Notes under the pieces: model-generated
The model's input: the letters and a program-made list of their open reading frames with translations, nothing else
Told to the model about the DNA's origin: nothing
Database searches by the model: none
In this document: piece by piece, positions 24,430-35,559 of the stretch
Position numbering within the stretch: the stretch's first letter is position 1
Layout: every line of letters begins with the position of its first letter
Position numbers and translations under genes: made by a program
Assembly (NCBI GenBank): GCA_032622095.1
Contig: CP136067.1
Location: 39,847,549 to 39,911,548 of the forward strand
From: Siphonodentalium dalli
Taxonomy: Eukaryota > Mollusca > Scaphopoda > Gadilida > Siphonodentaliidae
DNA: 64,000 nucleotides
Direction of reading: 5' to 3'

Positions 24430-24700
24430 TTAACCCTTTCATGACATGAGCTGCGCTGGTGCAGCATTAAAAAACCTATGACAGTGCATTATTTTATATA
24501 TGCGAGTCTCGCATATATATAGGGAACCTCGCATATATAAGAGAATGCACTGGCTTAAAAGGTCAATGTAAATATTGTTTGACTAATGTATTCTCTTATA
24601 TATGTGCGAGGCGTCCTATGGGCGACTCGCATGTATAAGAGAATGCATTGGCACAGGGTTTTCACAAACATTCAGAAAGCTCCAGTCAAGAAAGGGTTAA
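24430..24700. mobile_element. TTAA MITE with CCCTTTCATGACATGAG ends carrying the hairpin core
   Basis: TTAACCCTTTCATGACATGA at the left and AAGAAAGGGTTAA at the right, each with TTAA. The outer sequence (GAGCTGCGCTGGTGCA) differs from the CCCTTTACCCAACA family, yet the interior has the same TCTTATATATGCGAG hairpins and an ATTGGCACAGGG edge. A truncated relative starts at 33962. Confidence 0.8.
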
Positions 24701-24812
24701 ATGGTCGGGCATGCGCATTTATTAGTAGTTTGTTCTTCACACTCTCCTTACACACTAGAACCATCAACGGCGAAATGCCTGCACATAATGCCAGCGTGTG
24801 AACGTACCGTCA

Positions 24813-24956
24813 TCAGGCGCAGTCGAGTTTATAGTTATGGCTGATGGTGCGACAGAGCTGACGCTTTTTGAATGCGGAAACACCTTCACTTGGTAGCATT
24901 TCTTGTTCACTAAGATACTTTCTTATGAATGTCAGGTCCTCTGACTGGTACCCGTC
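24813..24956 (-). CDS. Candidate C-terminal exon, copy 1
   Basis: Minus-strand acceptor ATATTCTAATTGCAG, then 47 codons and TGA. It encodes DGYQSEDLTFIRKYLSEQE, then a segment with ML where copy 2 has LI, and KRQLCRTISHNY near the end. Compared with copy 2 most differences are at third positions, which is strong evidence of a real coding exon. It begins in phase 0, matching the phase at the end of the proposed TRPM coiled-coil exon (30393), 5.4 kb upstream, but other exons could intervene. Function of the tail is unknown. Confidence 0.6.
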   Translation of the reverse strand, partial: DGYQSEDLTFIRKYLSEQEMLPSEGVSAFKKRQLCRTISHNYKLDCA

Positions 24957-25487
24957 CTGCAATTAGAATATTTGTCCAGCATGCATGGAGAATAAACATA
25001 TAGGGGGCGGGGCGGGTGCGACTAAATATGTATTCATGGTTCTGGGATCTCTATATATGAATAAGGTATTATGAGAATTCTGGGATATAAGGCAGAAATA
25101 TTTGTTTAGTAATAGATATGAAATTTCAGTTTATTTACTGTCATATAAAATACTAGGTGAAACAGGTTCCCTTCTGGAGCCTTTATTCAGCGTCGGAGGG
25201 GGCTGCGCCCATACACAAAGGAGCATGCGACCCCTTTGTGCCTTAGGGACCTGTTGATCGTTTAAACAGTTTGATTTAAATAATAATCTTTTTTTTTTTA
25301 GATTGAGCTATTTGCTCAAACTAACAAAAACATTTTTTGTATTTAAATTTTTTAAATTTTTGTAATTAAATATTTTTAAATAATGTTTTTTTAAATCTAA
25401 CGCCGTTATAACCTCCACTAGGGTACCCCGAGTCACCACACCAAACTTGGTTAAACCGATCGGAACCAGCAGCCTGGGAGAAAAATG

Positions 25488-25516
25488 CGGACAAACAGAC
25501 AGACAGACGGACAGAT
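25488..25516. repeat. ACAG-type microsatellite at the end of a dispersed element
   Basis: ACAAACAGACAGACAGACGG follows CCGAGTCACCACACCAAACT and TTAAACCGATCGGAACC, the usual tail layout of the tandem-unit elements in this window. Confidence 0.7.
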
Positions 25517-25623
25517 CCTACTCTTTTATATACGCTTTTGTATATAGATGCAGACCAATTACCATAATCTTGTCTCGATTCCATATACATTACCACATCT
25601 GTTAATCAAATAATTATTAACAG

Positions 25624-26092
25624 ATATGTGACCCGCCATATAAAATCCAGTCGTAAGTCGATATTATTTTACCATGTGCCAATGCATTCTCTTATATATG
25701 CGAGTCGACCATAGGTCGCCTCGCATATATAAGAGAATGCATTAGCCTAACAATTTTTTACAATTTTAATAATTTTTTCTTGTATTCTTTAACAATTTTA
25801 TAATTTTACCCATACAGCGCCCCAGACAAACATGAGCTGACGACACTCTTCTATATGCTTCTATATATGTGTGGGGCTCCCTGCAGGGTAATGGATGTTT
25901 TTTTTAATTTTATGTCCTAAAAATTATAAGAAACATTTATTTAAAAAAAAATGATAAAAAATTGTTAGGCCAATGCATTCTCTTATATATGCGAGGCGAC
26001 CTATGATCGACTCGCATATATAAGAGAATGCATTGACACAGGGTAAAAAAAATCCCGACTTACGACTGGATTTGATATGGCGGGTCACATAT
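25624..26092. mobile_element. MITE with ATATGTGACCCGCCATAT ends carrying the hairpin core
   Basis: Inverted termini of about 38 bp: ATATGTGACCCGCCATATAA continuing to CCAGTCGTAAGTCG, mirrored at the right as CGACTTACGACTGGATTTGA to GGCGGGTCACATAT. The interior holds two hairpins of the shared type and an AT spacer with a GCCCCAGACAAACATGAGCT block. A close relative is at 31061-31498, with that block inverted. The termini are unrelated to the TTAA families. Confidence 0.85.
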
Positions 26093-26229
26093 GTTCTACC
26101 ACCAATATGCGACTAACACGGTCGCTACTGTATTGAAAATTCTTTGTTCTCTCTAATTATGATACCCGTGCATACTTTCTGTGTTAAATTGCGCACTTAA
26201 TTTTCGAATGCCCAGATTACATTATTCCA

Positions 26230-26592
26230 TATTATATACCATTTGCAAGAGGAACCAAAAAAAATATATATATTCCACCAGAATACGAAGCAGCTGTGGC
26301 ATTGGACTGTCCACCAAGTGATAGAGATTCATTCCAATACTCCCCCTTAATTGTCAACCCAGAATGCATCAAAATTCAAACTAAGAGATATAGTTATTCC
26401 CCTTCCATTGAGTATAATAGACTTTATAGTACAGTCCGGATCAAAATTAAATGCTGGACACACCTTAGTACCTCGACAAAAACAACACGTTCCCAGTTTA
26501 TTAGACCGGATCAGTTAATAATGCAATGTTTTGGAGCTTCCTCTTTCAAATGGTATATAACATGGAATATGTTGTACTTGTATATAATGTGA
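26230..26592 (+). other. Open frame of unknown meaning
   Basis: A plus-strand open frame runs about 115 codons (IYIPPEYEAAVALDCPPSDR near its start, ending YLYIM). No domain, signal peptide or splice context is recognised. The following GATTCGAAAATTAAGTGGGC tract recurs at 31014, so part of it may be repeat. It could be chance or an old coding fragment. Confidence 0.2.
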
Positions 26593-27107
26593 TCTGGTGA
26601 TTCGAAAATTAAGTGGGCCTTTAAATTGCCTAATTGACAAAGTAACTTTTTTTTGGTCAAATCCTAAAGTATTGCACTTAAATTTCGATTTATGCAATGA
26701 TGTTGAAAATATCATATAACTAATCCCAAATTAATTCACATATAGCTGGTGGTACAAACACGTGAAACAATAATTTCATAGCAGATTATTATTGCATGTA
26801 AGCAAAACAAACTCTTAGACGGTGTTTAAACATTTGAACCCAACTAATTTCACACCTTTATATCGGTATCTTCTCCGCCCTAACTAGATCTGATACAAAC
26901 ATGAACAATATATATAACTTAATTTATCACATAATTTGCCCATAAAAGCAGTTTCATAATTATCGATAAGAGACACGTTTAATATCAGCGCGTGCGATGA
27001 CGTCACATCGTTCTTCAACTGACTTGCGATCGCTGCGGTTTTTATCGTTGTTTTCGATGGATATTTCGCATTGCTTCGCGTTTATTTGATCATGTGATAA
27101 AAAGTAT

Positions 27108-27254
27108 CTCACACTCGTCCTATTTTATACGTAATTTATCAACCTCGTCCACTAAATTCTATTTGAGCCTCGGTAAACCTCGGCTCAAATCGAATTTAGT
27201 GAACTCGGTTGATAAATTCCGTATAAAATAGAAACTCATGTGAGATCCTCTATA
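27108..27254. mobile_element. Foldback element ending GATCCTCTATATAA
   Basis: TATTTTATACGTAATTTATC...CACTAAATTC is mirrored by GAATTTAGTGAACTCGG...TATAAAATAG. Its outer right end, AAACTCATGTGAGATCCTCT then ATA, resembles the right side of the palindrome at 52029-52150 and, in reverse, the 29-bp minisatellite unit there. Confidence 0.8.
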
Positions 27255-27840
27255 TAATTATATTACAAATTGTGTTTTTATTGGTTTATCCGTTTTAATT
27301 TACCGCCACAATGACTGTAGCTCAAGTTTCCCCCCCGACATAAACCAGCTAGTACCATCAGTAGGAATGATACTGGTTTACGTCGCAGTGCTATTGCATT
27401 AAATTGTTATCTATTGTCTTACTCTTCTACAGCGGACAATACACCCAGATCCAGTGACGGGATTTTTTCGTCAATTTTAACAATTAACAGCCTGTATTAT
27501 ACAAATCAAAACAAAATGCTCTATTTATCGGAAATAATAATATCTTACAAACACAATGCTGTGTTATAATCTAACATTTACGTTAAATTACGCGCATAAT
27601 ATGCCGTTTAATTAAGAATAACCCACGTTTGATCTGTGTTTTGTTTACGTTCAGAGAAGACGCGAACTGTAGCGAACCCACGAGGTTACATGGGTTCGTA
27701 TTCTTGTGAAATTATGAAAACATTGTGATTTTTTCACATTAAATTACAACATTCAGTTGAAAAACTCTCGTGGAGTTTAGAATAAATCGGGTTACTTTCA
27801 CATTTTTAGTGATTTTAGGTGAGCGGTACTTTACGCTTTA

Positions 27841-28290
27841 AGCGCGAATTCTTCATTAACCAGTACCCTTTCCGAAGTATAAACCATCATGCATTGATTT
27901 GTGGGGTAAAATCCATTAAAAGTGACAAAATTCCCGCCATTGGATCTTGGCGTATAGAGTCAGCTATAGAATATATGTATGGGGCTTCGATGATAAAAAT
28001 TGTTCAAGAATGTAAATAAAAATGATAAAAATTGAAAAAGAGGATTAATTCAATCTATTACCCAAATGAGCGATCAACGCTATGCAGGCATACAATGTGT
28101 CTGTGCGGAAATATACCTTTTTGTCGGCAACAATTCTTCATTAACCAGTACCCTTTCCGAAGTATATACCATCATGCATTGATTTGTGGGGTAAAATCCA
28201 TTAAAAGTGACAAAATTCCCGCCATTGGATCTTGGCGTATAGAGTCAGCTATAGAATATATGTATGGGGCTTCGATGTAAAGCCATCATT
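27841..28290. repeat. Local duplication: block A, block B, block A'
   Basis: About 145 bp starting CGAATTCTTCATTAACCAGT recur nearly exactly as ACAATTCTTCATTAACCAGT at 28130-28278. The intervening ~140 bp (AATGTAAATAAAAATGATAA to TTTTTGTCGGCA) recur at 29117-29250. Both are recent given their near identity. Confidence 0.9.
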
Positions 28291-28749
28291 ATCCCTATTG
28301 CACTTAGCTCGTTTACGTCGAAGGAAAATTGGACTAAATGACGTGTTGTTCATTTGGAAACAAATTGTAAAAAAGAAAAGGAAAAAAAAAAGAAAAGAAA
28401 GATTGTCCGAAACAGAACATGGGCGTCAATTGAACATTTGATGCCATGCCAATGGAAGATATTACACCGGTTGGGTGTCTGTCTCCATATGGGGTCAATC
28501 GGATACCCACCCCTGGTTAATGGTCCTGCTAATTGCATATGATGCTGTTAATAGCCAGGTTAAGCCACACGTATAAATGTGTAACTTGTAACGTGTGTTG
28601 TCACTGCCAACGACAGTATCATGACTCACGTGACCATTTGTGTCAGATGTGTAGCATTACGAAACTTGTGGGAAAGAGGAATAATTCAATCGATTAACGA
28701 ATGAGCGATCAACGCTTTGTAGGCATCGGAGCTGTGCTGACGCAACATT

Positions 28750-29160
28750 AAAGACCCTGTGCCAATACATTCTCTTATATATGCGAGTCGACCATAGGTC
28801 GCCTTGCATATATAAGAGAATACATTGGCCTCACAAATTTTAATTATTTGTTAAAGAATGTAAGAAATAATGATAAAAAAAAATAAAATTGATAAAGAAT
28901 GTAAGCAAAAATAATAAAATTGTTAAAGAATGTGAGAAAAAAATGATAAAAAATGATAACATTTTTACAGAATATAAGAAAAAATGATAAAATTATTATA
29001 GATTGTAATACAAAATTAAAAAAAAAATTGTAAAAATTGTTAAAGAATGTAGGAACAAGTTATAAAAAATGAAAAAAATTGTTAAAGAATGTAGGAAAAA
29101 GTTATAAAAAATGATAAAAATTGTTCAAGAATGTAAATAAAAATGATAAAAATTGAAAAA
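28750..29160. mobile_element. Partial hairpin-module MITE with expanded AT spacer
   Basis: ACCCTGTGCCAATACATTCT starts one complete hairpin (28757-28828), followed by an unusually long spacer of imperfect GTTAAAGAATGTAAGAAAAA repeats. The right hairpin is missing; the sequence runs into the duplicated block at 29117. Confidence 0.75.
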
Positions 29161-29361
29161 GAGGATTAATTCAATCTATTACCCAAATGAGCGATCAACG
29201 CTATGCAGGCATACAATGTGTCTGTGCGGAAATATACCTTTTTGTCGGCAAGTCGGCCCAATATCACTAAATGTGTAGCATTGGTGCCGCAAAATCACAT
29301 GACTTAAGTTTTCATTCTCGCGGCCATTAGCTGATCTGAACGAGTCGAAGAAAAGCCATTA

Positions 29362-29612
29362 TGTGCATGAATCATTCAAAAACCATGAAAGATTAAAAAA
29401 CCACGAACCATTCAAAAACCATGACAGTTTCAAAAACCATGAATCATTAAAAAACCACAAGGATTCAAAAACCATGAATCATTCAAAAACCATGAAAGAT
29501 TCAAAAACCATGAATCATTAAAAAACCATGAAAGATTCAAAAACCATGAATCTTTAAAAAACCACGAATCATTAAAAAACCATGAAACATTAAAAACCAC
29601 GAATCATTCAAA
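29362..29612. repeat. ~19-bp tandem array (CATTCAAAAACCATGAA)
   Basis: Twelve or so imperfect copies of ATTCAAAAACCATGAAT. Confidence 0.9.
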
Positions 29613-29710
29613 AACATATCCATTTCAATAAGGTCTGCGTTAGTTGTTGCATACCGACTATAACAAAGATGTTTATTCCTGTCGTTTTACAAACATCAAC
29701 GCAGCCATTA

Positions 29711-30175
29711 TTAAAGGTACTCAATCCGATTAAGCGCCCCTCAATTACTATTTATTTGGCTTCGGGAGTGAAAGATATTTGATTCGAGTCGAGGAATCCA
29801 CCCATCAAAGCTCAGAGTGATCAGATATCATTTTTGAAATTTGTTATTTCTCGAAATGTTTAATTATTTGTGGCCCAGAAAAGAGCCGACAACTCAATGC
29901 TCTCGGACAAAATTGCGGATGAAGATGGATAACTCCAAGTCAAGTGGTAATACGGCAAAATTTCGTGATATGCAAGTGATAATACGGCCATATTTCGTGG
30001 AACATCATGTTGATAAATAACACGTTTTGGGAATCTTTTTACCAGAGTTGACAGTGGTTAGCATTATTTTGTTGTATTTAATCGATTCTGATAACAAAAG
30101 CGTATTTTGAAGAAATGTTGTTGTTGATGATATGGGGACCGCCTGATCGGATTTAGTACCTTTAAATTATTTTCA
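29711..30175. mobile_element. TTAA-flanked foldback MITE (AGGTACTCAATCCGAT ends)
   Basis: TTAAAGGTACTCAATCCGAT at the left and CGGATTTAGTACCTTTAA at the right; interior shared with 16129-16602 and 23541-23957. Confidence 0.8.
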
Positions 30176-30392
30176 AAATATATGTTTTCATTAATGTTTC
30201 ATATACAGACACTGGCTGTTTCTCGAATCAAGGGGAAAATTACAACACTTAATTAGCAAACATCATAAGAAATTAGTAGGACCATTTAACCAGTGGTGGT
30301 ACCTAGTTGATGATAACTATAAGGTCGACTCTGTTAGTTAGACACTCGTGTAGCAAGTCTAGTTCAGGCAGAGTTATAGCCGGGTTACCTAC

Positions 30393-30456
30393 CGTAACTT
30401 CTAACATTGACAACCTGTCCTGTAGATTGTCTAACCGATTCATGATAGCATCTATC
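30393..30456 (-). CDS. TRPM channel exon: C-terminal coiled coil
   Basis: Minus strand: acceptor CTGTTTCAG, then one base finishing a codon and 21 codons, IDAIMNRLDNLQDRLSMLEV plus T, before a donor ACG|GTAGGT. Hydrophobic residues at heptad spacing (I, I, L, L, L, L) indicate a coiled coil, the assembly element found after the TRP domain in TRPM channels. The preceding exon ends two bases into a codon (phase 2) and this exon supplies the third base, so the junction reads ...ISDK|IDAI, similar to the start of the TRPM2 coiled coil. The open frame continues ~30 codons past the donor, so a longer exon is possible. Confidence 0.7.
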
Positions 30457-31060
30457 CTGAAACAGAATATCCATATTATATTAGCCTGGACAGGCGCCGG
30501 TAGCAATGCTCTTGTGTAACCTGATTTTATCCCGACACATGACCCCCACACGGGCACCCCTACGAAAACGTTTACCCTATATAATAACCAAGCAACATAT
30601 ATTGGAAGTTTCACGCTTTAGTCACTAAATCACAATATCGCGATTATTTTGAACTAAGGGCATGAAGGGTAATTATGCCCTAATAATAATAATGTGACCC
30701 TAATTACTCTCCATATAAGGGACCCCACTATAAATAGTAGCCTGGTTTAGATATGACTTCGTGGCAATTTACATTGATAAAACTAATATGATTACGTCAG
30801 CATGTATATTGACAACCTGCGGCATGTATACATTTACATTATAAGCCGATACCAGTAATGGTATGTTCCACAGGAGTGCCTACATATAAGAATGGAGGAA
30901 ATATGTGGCAAAAACGTCTTTGTAAATTTTTGTGCCCCTCTCCAATTTTAATTTCAAAAACAAATTAGGGCATGTAATATAAATGGAGCTGGGGAAATCC
31001 AGTGAAGCGGGCTCTCGAAAATTAAGTGGGCCTTTAATACAATTCCATGTATCGCAACCT
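30457..31060. other. Intron sequence, no other gene recognised
   Basis: Mixed sequence between the coiled-coil exon and the next MITE. Contains CGAAAATTAAGTGGGCCTTT, also present near 26600, so part is dispersed repeat. Confidence 0.4.
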
Positions 31061-31498
31061 ATATGTGACCCGCCATATCAAATCCAGTCGTAAGTCGGGA
31101 TTTGTTTACCCTATGCCAATGCATTCTCTTATATATGCGAGTCGAGAATGCATTGGCCTAACAATTTTTTATCATTTTTTTAAAATAAATGTTTCTTACA
31201 ATATTTAGGACATAAAATAAAAAAACATCCATTGCCCTGCAGGGAGCCCCACACATATATAGAAGCATATAGAAGAGTGTCGTCTGCTCATGTTTGTCTG
31301 GGGCTCTGTATGGGTGAAATTATAAAATTGTTAAAGAATGCAAGAACAAATTATTAAAATTAAAAAAAATTGTTAGGCCAATGCATTCTCTTATATATGC
31401 GAGGCGACCTATGGTCGACTCGCATATATAAGAGAATGCATTGGCACAGGGTAAAAAATCCCGACTTACGACTGGATTTGATATGGCGGGTCACATAT
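31061..31498. mobile_element. MITE with ATATGTGACCCGCCATAT ends, second copy
   Basis: Ends match 25624-26092. The left hairpin has lost most of one arm (GCGAGTCGAGAATGCATTGG), the right hairpin is intact, and the GAGCCCCACACATATATAGA block is inverted relative to the other copy. Confidence 0.85.
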
Positions 31499-32682
31499 TA
31501 GTTGTGGGAGAGGCAGGCGAGGACTTACAAAAAAGCAACAATAGCCTTGTTGTCTCATCCCATTCCAATCACCCATAATCATCCATTAGCATTTTGTTAA
31601 AATATTATTTTTGTTGTATTGGGAATAAATAATTTTTTCACCAAAATATATTTTTTTTGCGATCAAAACGACCACCTCCTAGTTGGCTCCAATTACTAAC
31701 ATTTCTTCATTTATACCCAACGAGTGGTGTCACTTGAGAAAACTGAACATCATTTCCCTCAGTCAAATATAAATCGCGTTCATATTTTGAGATTTGTTTT
31801 AATCTGGGTAATTTGATCACAATCCAGCCTCAACTAATTAGCCAACCCAGCAAAATCATAGCACTGAGAGTGACCAATTCAGCCCAACGATACTATCATA
31901 CGGTTTCCCCGTTGTCGCCCAAAGTTTAAAGTTTTGCAAATAAATATAAATCAAACAATGCCTGTTATTTCGTTAAAAATCACTTTTACGATATAACTGG
32001 CATATCAAAGATGCACACCACAAAGACAAGAAACATATTGATGGAACAATAAGAGAAATAATCATGGCAGGGGAAGGATGGTGGAACATTCTTTGAAACT
32101 TCAGCCCAATATTTACTTGACGGGGAAGTGGTATGATAATGAATTTGCCACGTAAAGGAATCAGGGAGCTAAATGTGTTCGGGGAGCGAGTACACCGTGA
32201 AATGCTACAGGTGAATGTAACTGAAGAATGACCTTCACCTGATGAATGCGACACGTTATTAAAGGATGACATCGCATTTATTTGATTTTGTACTTGTACA
32301 TCATATCTAAATAATTTAAAGTGGTGAATTAATGGGGGAATGGGTTTTTGTGAGCGGGAAATTTATTTAACTAGCTGCTGTAGTTCTGGGTTTTTCCAGA
32401 TCAAATTTGGCTGTGGGATAGCCCTGTCGTACACTTGGGGATTTATTTCAAAAAGTAAACACATGACCTATGATTTTTCTTGCATATTCGTGATAAAATG
32501 GTGTCAATCTAGCTGGGTAAACATTATTGGTATGGCCTGCAGGCTTCAATTCAGTGAATTTGGTCAAAACGTTAACACTGTCGCCTATGGGAAACCATTC
32601 ATTTCAGTGATTCCGTAAGGCACGTACATGTCTGATATTTCTATGGTTCTTTTGTGAATTCTACCATACGTATTGTACATAC
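31499..32682. other. TRPM intron; no other gene recognised
   Basis: The minus-strand open frame at 31973-32272 has no recognisable domain. Positions 32625-32660 are a worn tandem copy of the 3' part of the next exon. Confidence 0.45.
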
Positions 32683-32824
32683 TTGTCTGATATTTCGATG
32701 GTTCTTTGGTGAGTCTGTCTCGATCTCGCCACTGCCACATGGTGTGTATACTGTTCCACAACCGCACATTCCCAATCAAGCAGCTTCTTTTCGTCGAATC
32801 GTTCTGCTTCAGTGTATGTCTTCA
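32683..32824 (-). CDS. TRPM channel exon: post-TRP linker
   Basis: Minus strand: acceptor TGCACCCACAG, 142 bp, donor CAA|GTATGT. It completes the split codon left by the TRP exon (A|TG) and encodes TYTEAERFDEKKLLDWECAV then VEQY. The pattern of an acidic/basic helix with a conserved WE, followed by a later EQY or ENY, is characteristic of the region after the TRP domain in TRPM2-like channels. The end (RTIEISD, then AA of a lysine codon) leads into the coiled-coil exon in matching phase. A degenerate tandem copy of its last ~35 bp lies just inside the intron. Confidence 0.85.
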
Positions 32825-33116
32825 CTGTGGGTGCACGAATATATACGTAGGAACACAGGTATCGGTAGCACACCGATTATACATACATGTATAACGAAAG
32901 GTAAATTAGGCCCGCCACTCGTTTGGATACCATGGTTACTGTGGCCATATGGGGGTTAATCTGTACCGATTACAGCGAGCAAAAGGCAAAATATACGATT
33001 ACTTCCATATTCAAACAGATTCATATCCGAAGTGTGCACTCATTTCTCATCGTATTCTACGAAATCGCATTAGGACCATTCGAAACACAACCGTATTCCC
33101 AAATATACAAATACAC

Positions 33117-33560
33117 AACTCGTTATAACGACTTTCAACAACTCGTTATAACGACTTTCAACAACTCGTTATAACGACTTTCAACAACTCGTTATAACGA
33201 CTTTCAACAACTCGTTATAACGACTTTCAACAACTCGTTAAAACGACTTTCAACAACTCGTTATAACGACTTGCAAGTTGTGAAAGTAGTTAAAAGAACT
33301 GATAAAAACAAGTCTGTAATTTTTTTCTACAAGTTATAACGACTTGTTTTTATTTTCTACCTTGTAAATTTTTCTACCAGTCGTTCACAACTCGTTATAA
33401 CGACTTAAAACTCGTTATAACGACTTGCAAGTCGTTATAACGAGTTGTTGGAAGTCGTTATAGCGACTTGGAAGTTGTTATAACGGGTTGTTGGAAGTCG
33501 TTGTAATGGGTTGTTGGAAGTCGTTATAACGAATTGCAAGTCGTTCTGACGAGTTGTGTA
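33117..33560. repeat. 23-bp GTTATAAC array, switching orientation
   Basis: Six or so near-identical copies of AACTCGTTATAACGACTTTC plus AAC, then worn units, and from about 33420 the inverted form (AAGTCGTTATAACGAGTTG). The palindromic GTTATAAC recurs throughout. It lies in the intron just downstream of the TRP exon. Confidence 0.9.
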
Positions 33561-33735
33561 TTTTTATATGTGGGGGTGCGGTGGTGTTTCGGATGACCCT
33601 AACGCGCTTTCGTACATATTCACTGATTAGCTGGTTAAATAAAATGTCAGTGGAATGGTACCGAGCACCAATGCCATACAACCAAATGATATTTCATGGA
33701 AACACTGCAAGCAACACCCTGTATTAGAAACTCAC

Positions 33736-33938
33736 TGAATCCCGTTGTATACTGCCGCTGCAGCTTCTTGTTACGGCATTTGCGGCATTCGTACAGGAAC
33801 TTGACGAGAAGGACTATATGACTGAATATGATGAGAGGCGGAGGCAAACTGGGTCGAGTTGAATACTCATGAATGAGGCCGTGACGTTGCCAGTGCCAGT
33901 GTTCATCGGTCTGATCCTGTATCCGCTGGAATGTCGCA
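33736..33938 (-). CDS. TRPM channel exon: TRP domain
   Basis: Minus strand: acceptor TTCTATTTCAG and donor TTCA|GTGAGT bound 203 bp. The translation contains FQRIQDQTDEHWHWQRHGLI then HEY and RPSLPPPLIIFSHIVLL. This is the TRP helix (WxWQR in place of the usual WKFQR) and the invariant proline-rich PPPLIIFSH that follows S6 in TRPM channels; the helix lies along the membrane and couples cytoplasmic domains to the gate. The first base joins AG from the S6 exon to give serine (AMF-S-ATF). The DQTDEHW...QRH..I.EY pattern is closest to TRPM2. A basic segment (ECRKCRNKK) follows. Confidence 0.95.
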
Positions 33939-33961
33939 CTGAAATAGAACGGTCAAACCCT

Positions 33962-34070
33962 TTAACCCTTTCATGACGGCCGGGAGATGCGCTGGTGCAC
34001 CATTACATAGTCTGTGCCATTACATTCTCTTATATATGCGAGTCTAACATTGGGAGCCTCGCATGTTTGG
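33962..34070. mobile_element. Truncated TTAA MITE (CCCTTTCATGACGGCC end)
   Basis: Starts TTAACCCTTTCATGACGG and carries one worn hairpin arm (TCTTATATATGCGAGTC, GAGCCTCGCAT). Related to 24430-24700. The right end is missing. Confidence 0.65.
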
Positions 34071-34224
34071 AATTCAAAATAAATACTGTTATATGTCTTA
34101 AATCTATTGATCTTCCATACACCAACCAGAGCTAAATTCGACCCCGATATATAGTATCCGCTATATATTATATTGGTTGGCATTTTCGGGAGTAATAATC
34201 ACGATAATGTATACATCGGAAATG

Positions 34225-35470
34225 TACTGTGGCTGGTTTAGGACATGGGAATTTTTTTTTTATTTCGTGGCCACGAAATAACTAATTCTTGGCCACGAAA
34301 TACTAATTCGTGGCAACGAAATATCTAATTTATGGCCACGAAATACTAATTCGTGGCCACGACAGGGGGGGGGGGGTCGGAAAATTTGCAACATATAGGG
34401 CCTGGGTGGGTCCCCCGCGGCCGGACCATTTTTAAAAAATCCACTTTTTGTCATTTTTTTCACCGATACAAGAAATTTGAGTTTTGCTATGTCTTCAGTG
34501 GCCACTTAAGAACATAATAGGTATAAGTTATTGGTTTTATTTGCTTTGAAACTCATTATTTCTGTTTTCATTTTAGTGGGCGTGGAACCTAAAAATGGAA
34601 AAAATTTGCAAAATAAATTCCAAATTTTTTTTTACATTCTTTTTGGTTTTTGTGTGTAGTCCAAGGGTCACTAAGGCCATTTTCAGCGTGATATGTTTTT
34701 ACTTTTGACCGACCCCCCCCCCTGGCCACGAAATAACTAATTCGTGGCCACGAAATACTAATTCGTGGCCGCGAAATAACTAATTCGTAACCACGAAATA
34801 CTAATTCGTGGCCACGAAACAACTAATTCGTGGCCACGAAATAACTAATTCGTGACCACGAAATATCTAATTTATGGCCACGAAATACTAATTCGTGGCC
34901 ACGACAGGGGGGGGGGTCGGAAAAAATTTGAAACATATAGGGCCTGGGGTGGGTCCCCCGCGGCCGGACCATTTTTTTAAAATCCACTTTTTGTCATTTT
35001 TTTCACCGATACAATAAATTTGAGTTTTGCTATGTCTTCAGTGGCCACTTAAGAACATAATAGGTATAAGTTATTGGTTTTATTTGCTTTGAAACTCATT
35101 ATTTCTGTTTTAATTTTAGTGGGCGTGGCACCTAAAAATGGATAAAATTTGCAAAAATAAATTCCAAATTTTTTGTTTTTTTTGTGTAGTCCAAGGGTAA
35201 CCAAGGCCATTTTCAGCGTGATATGTTTTTACTTTTGACCGACCCCCCCCCCCTCGCCACGAAATAACTAATTCGTGGCCACGAAATACTAATTCGTGAC
35301 CACGAAATACTAATTCGTGGCCGCGAAATAACTAATTCGTAACCACGAAATACTAATTCGTGGCCACGAAACAACTAATTCGTGGCCACGAAATAACTAA
35401 TTCGTGGCCACGAAATAACTAATTCATAGCCACGAAATAACTAATTCGTGGCCACGAAATAACTAATCGT
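34225..35470. repeat. TTCGTGGCCACGAA arrays enclosing a duplicated ~350-bp block
   Basis: Three arrays of ~20-22-bp units (GGCCACGAAATAACTAATTC) at about 34255-34365, 34725-34905 and 35255-35470 separate two copies of a ~350-bp block. The block starts at a G-run, contains GGCCTGGGTGGGTCCCCCGC and ends CTTTTGACCGACCCCCCCC. Copies are very similar. A related array with the same outer flank (GGACATGGGA) lies inverted at 40430-40590. Confidence 0.9.
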
Positions 35471-35559
35471 GATATACGATCGTCAGTCCCATTGTTGTAA
35501 TGGAAGCGGATAAAGATGATCTGGTTGTAGTTGTCCACCATCTTGGCATGAGCCACGGC

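Noticed and set aside
28350-28538. 62-codon minus frame containing GGYPIDPIW as a channel exon
   Set aside because: No acceptor in phase, poly-Lys/Phe run follows, no family match.
29362-29612. Possible CRISPR-like array
   Set aside because: Units are contiguous 19-bp tandem repeats without unique spacers, in animal DNA.
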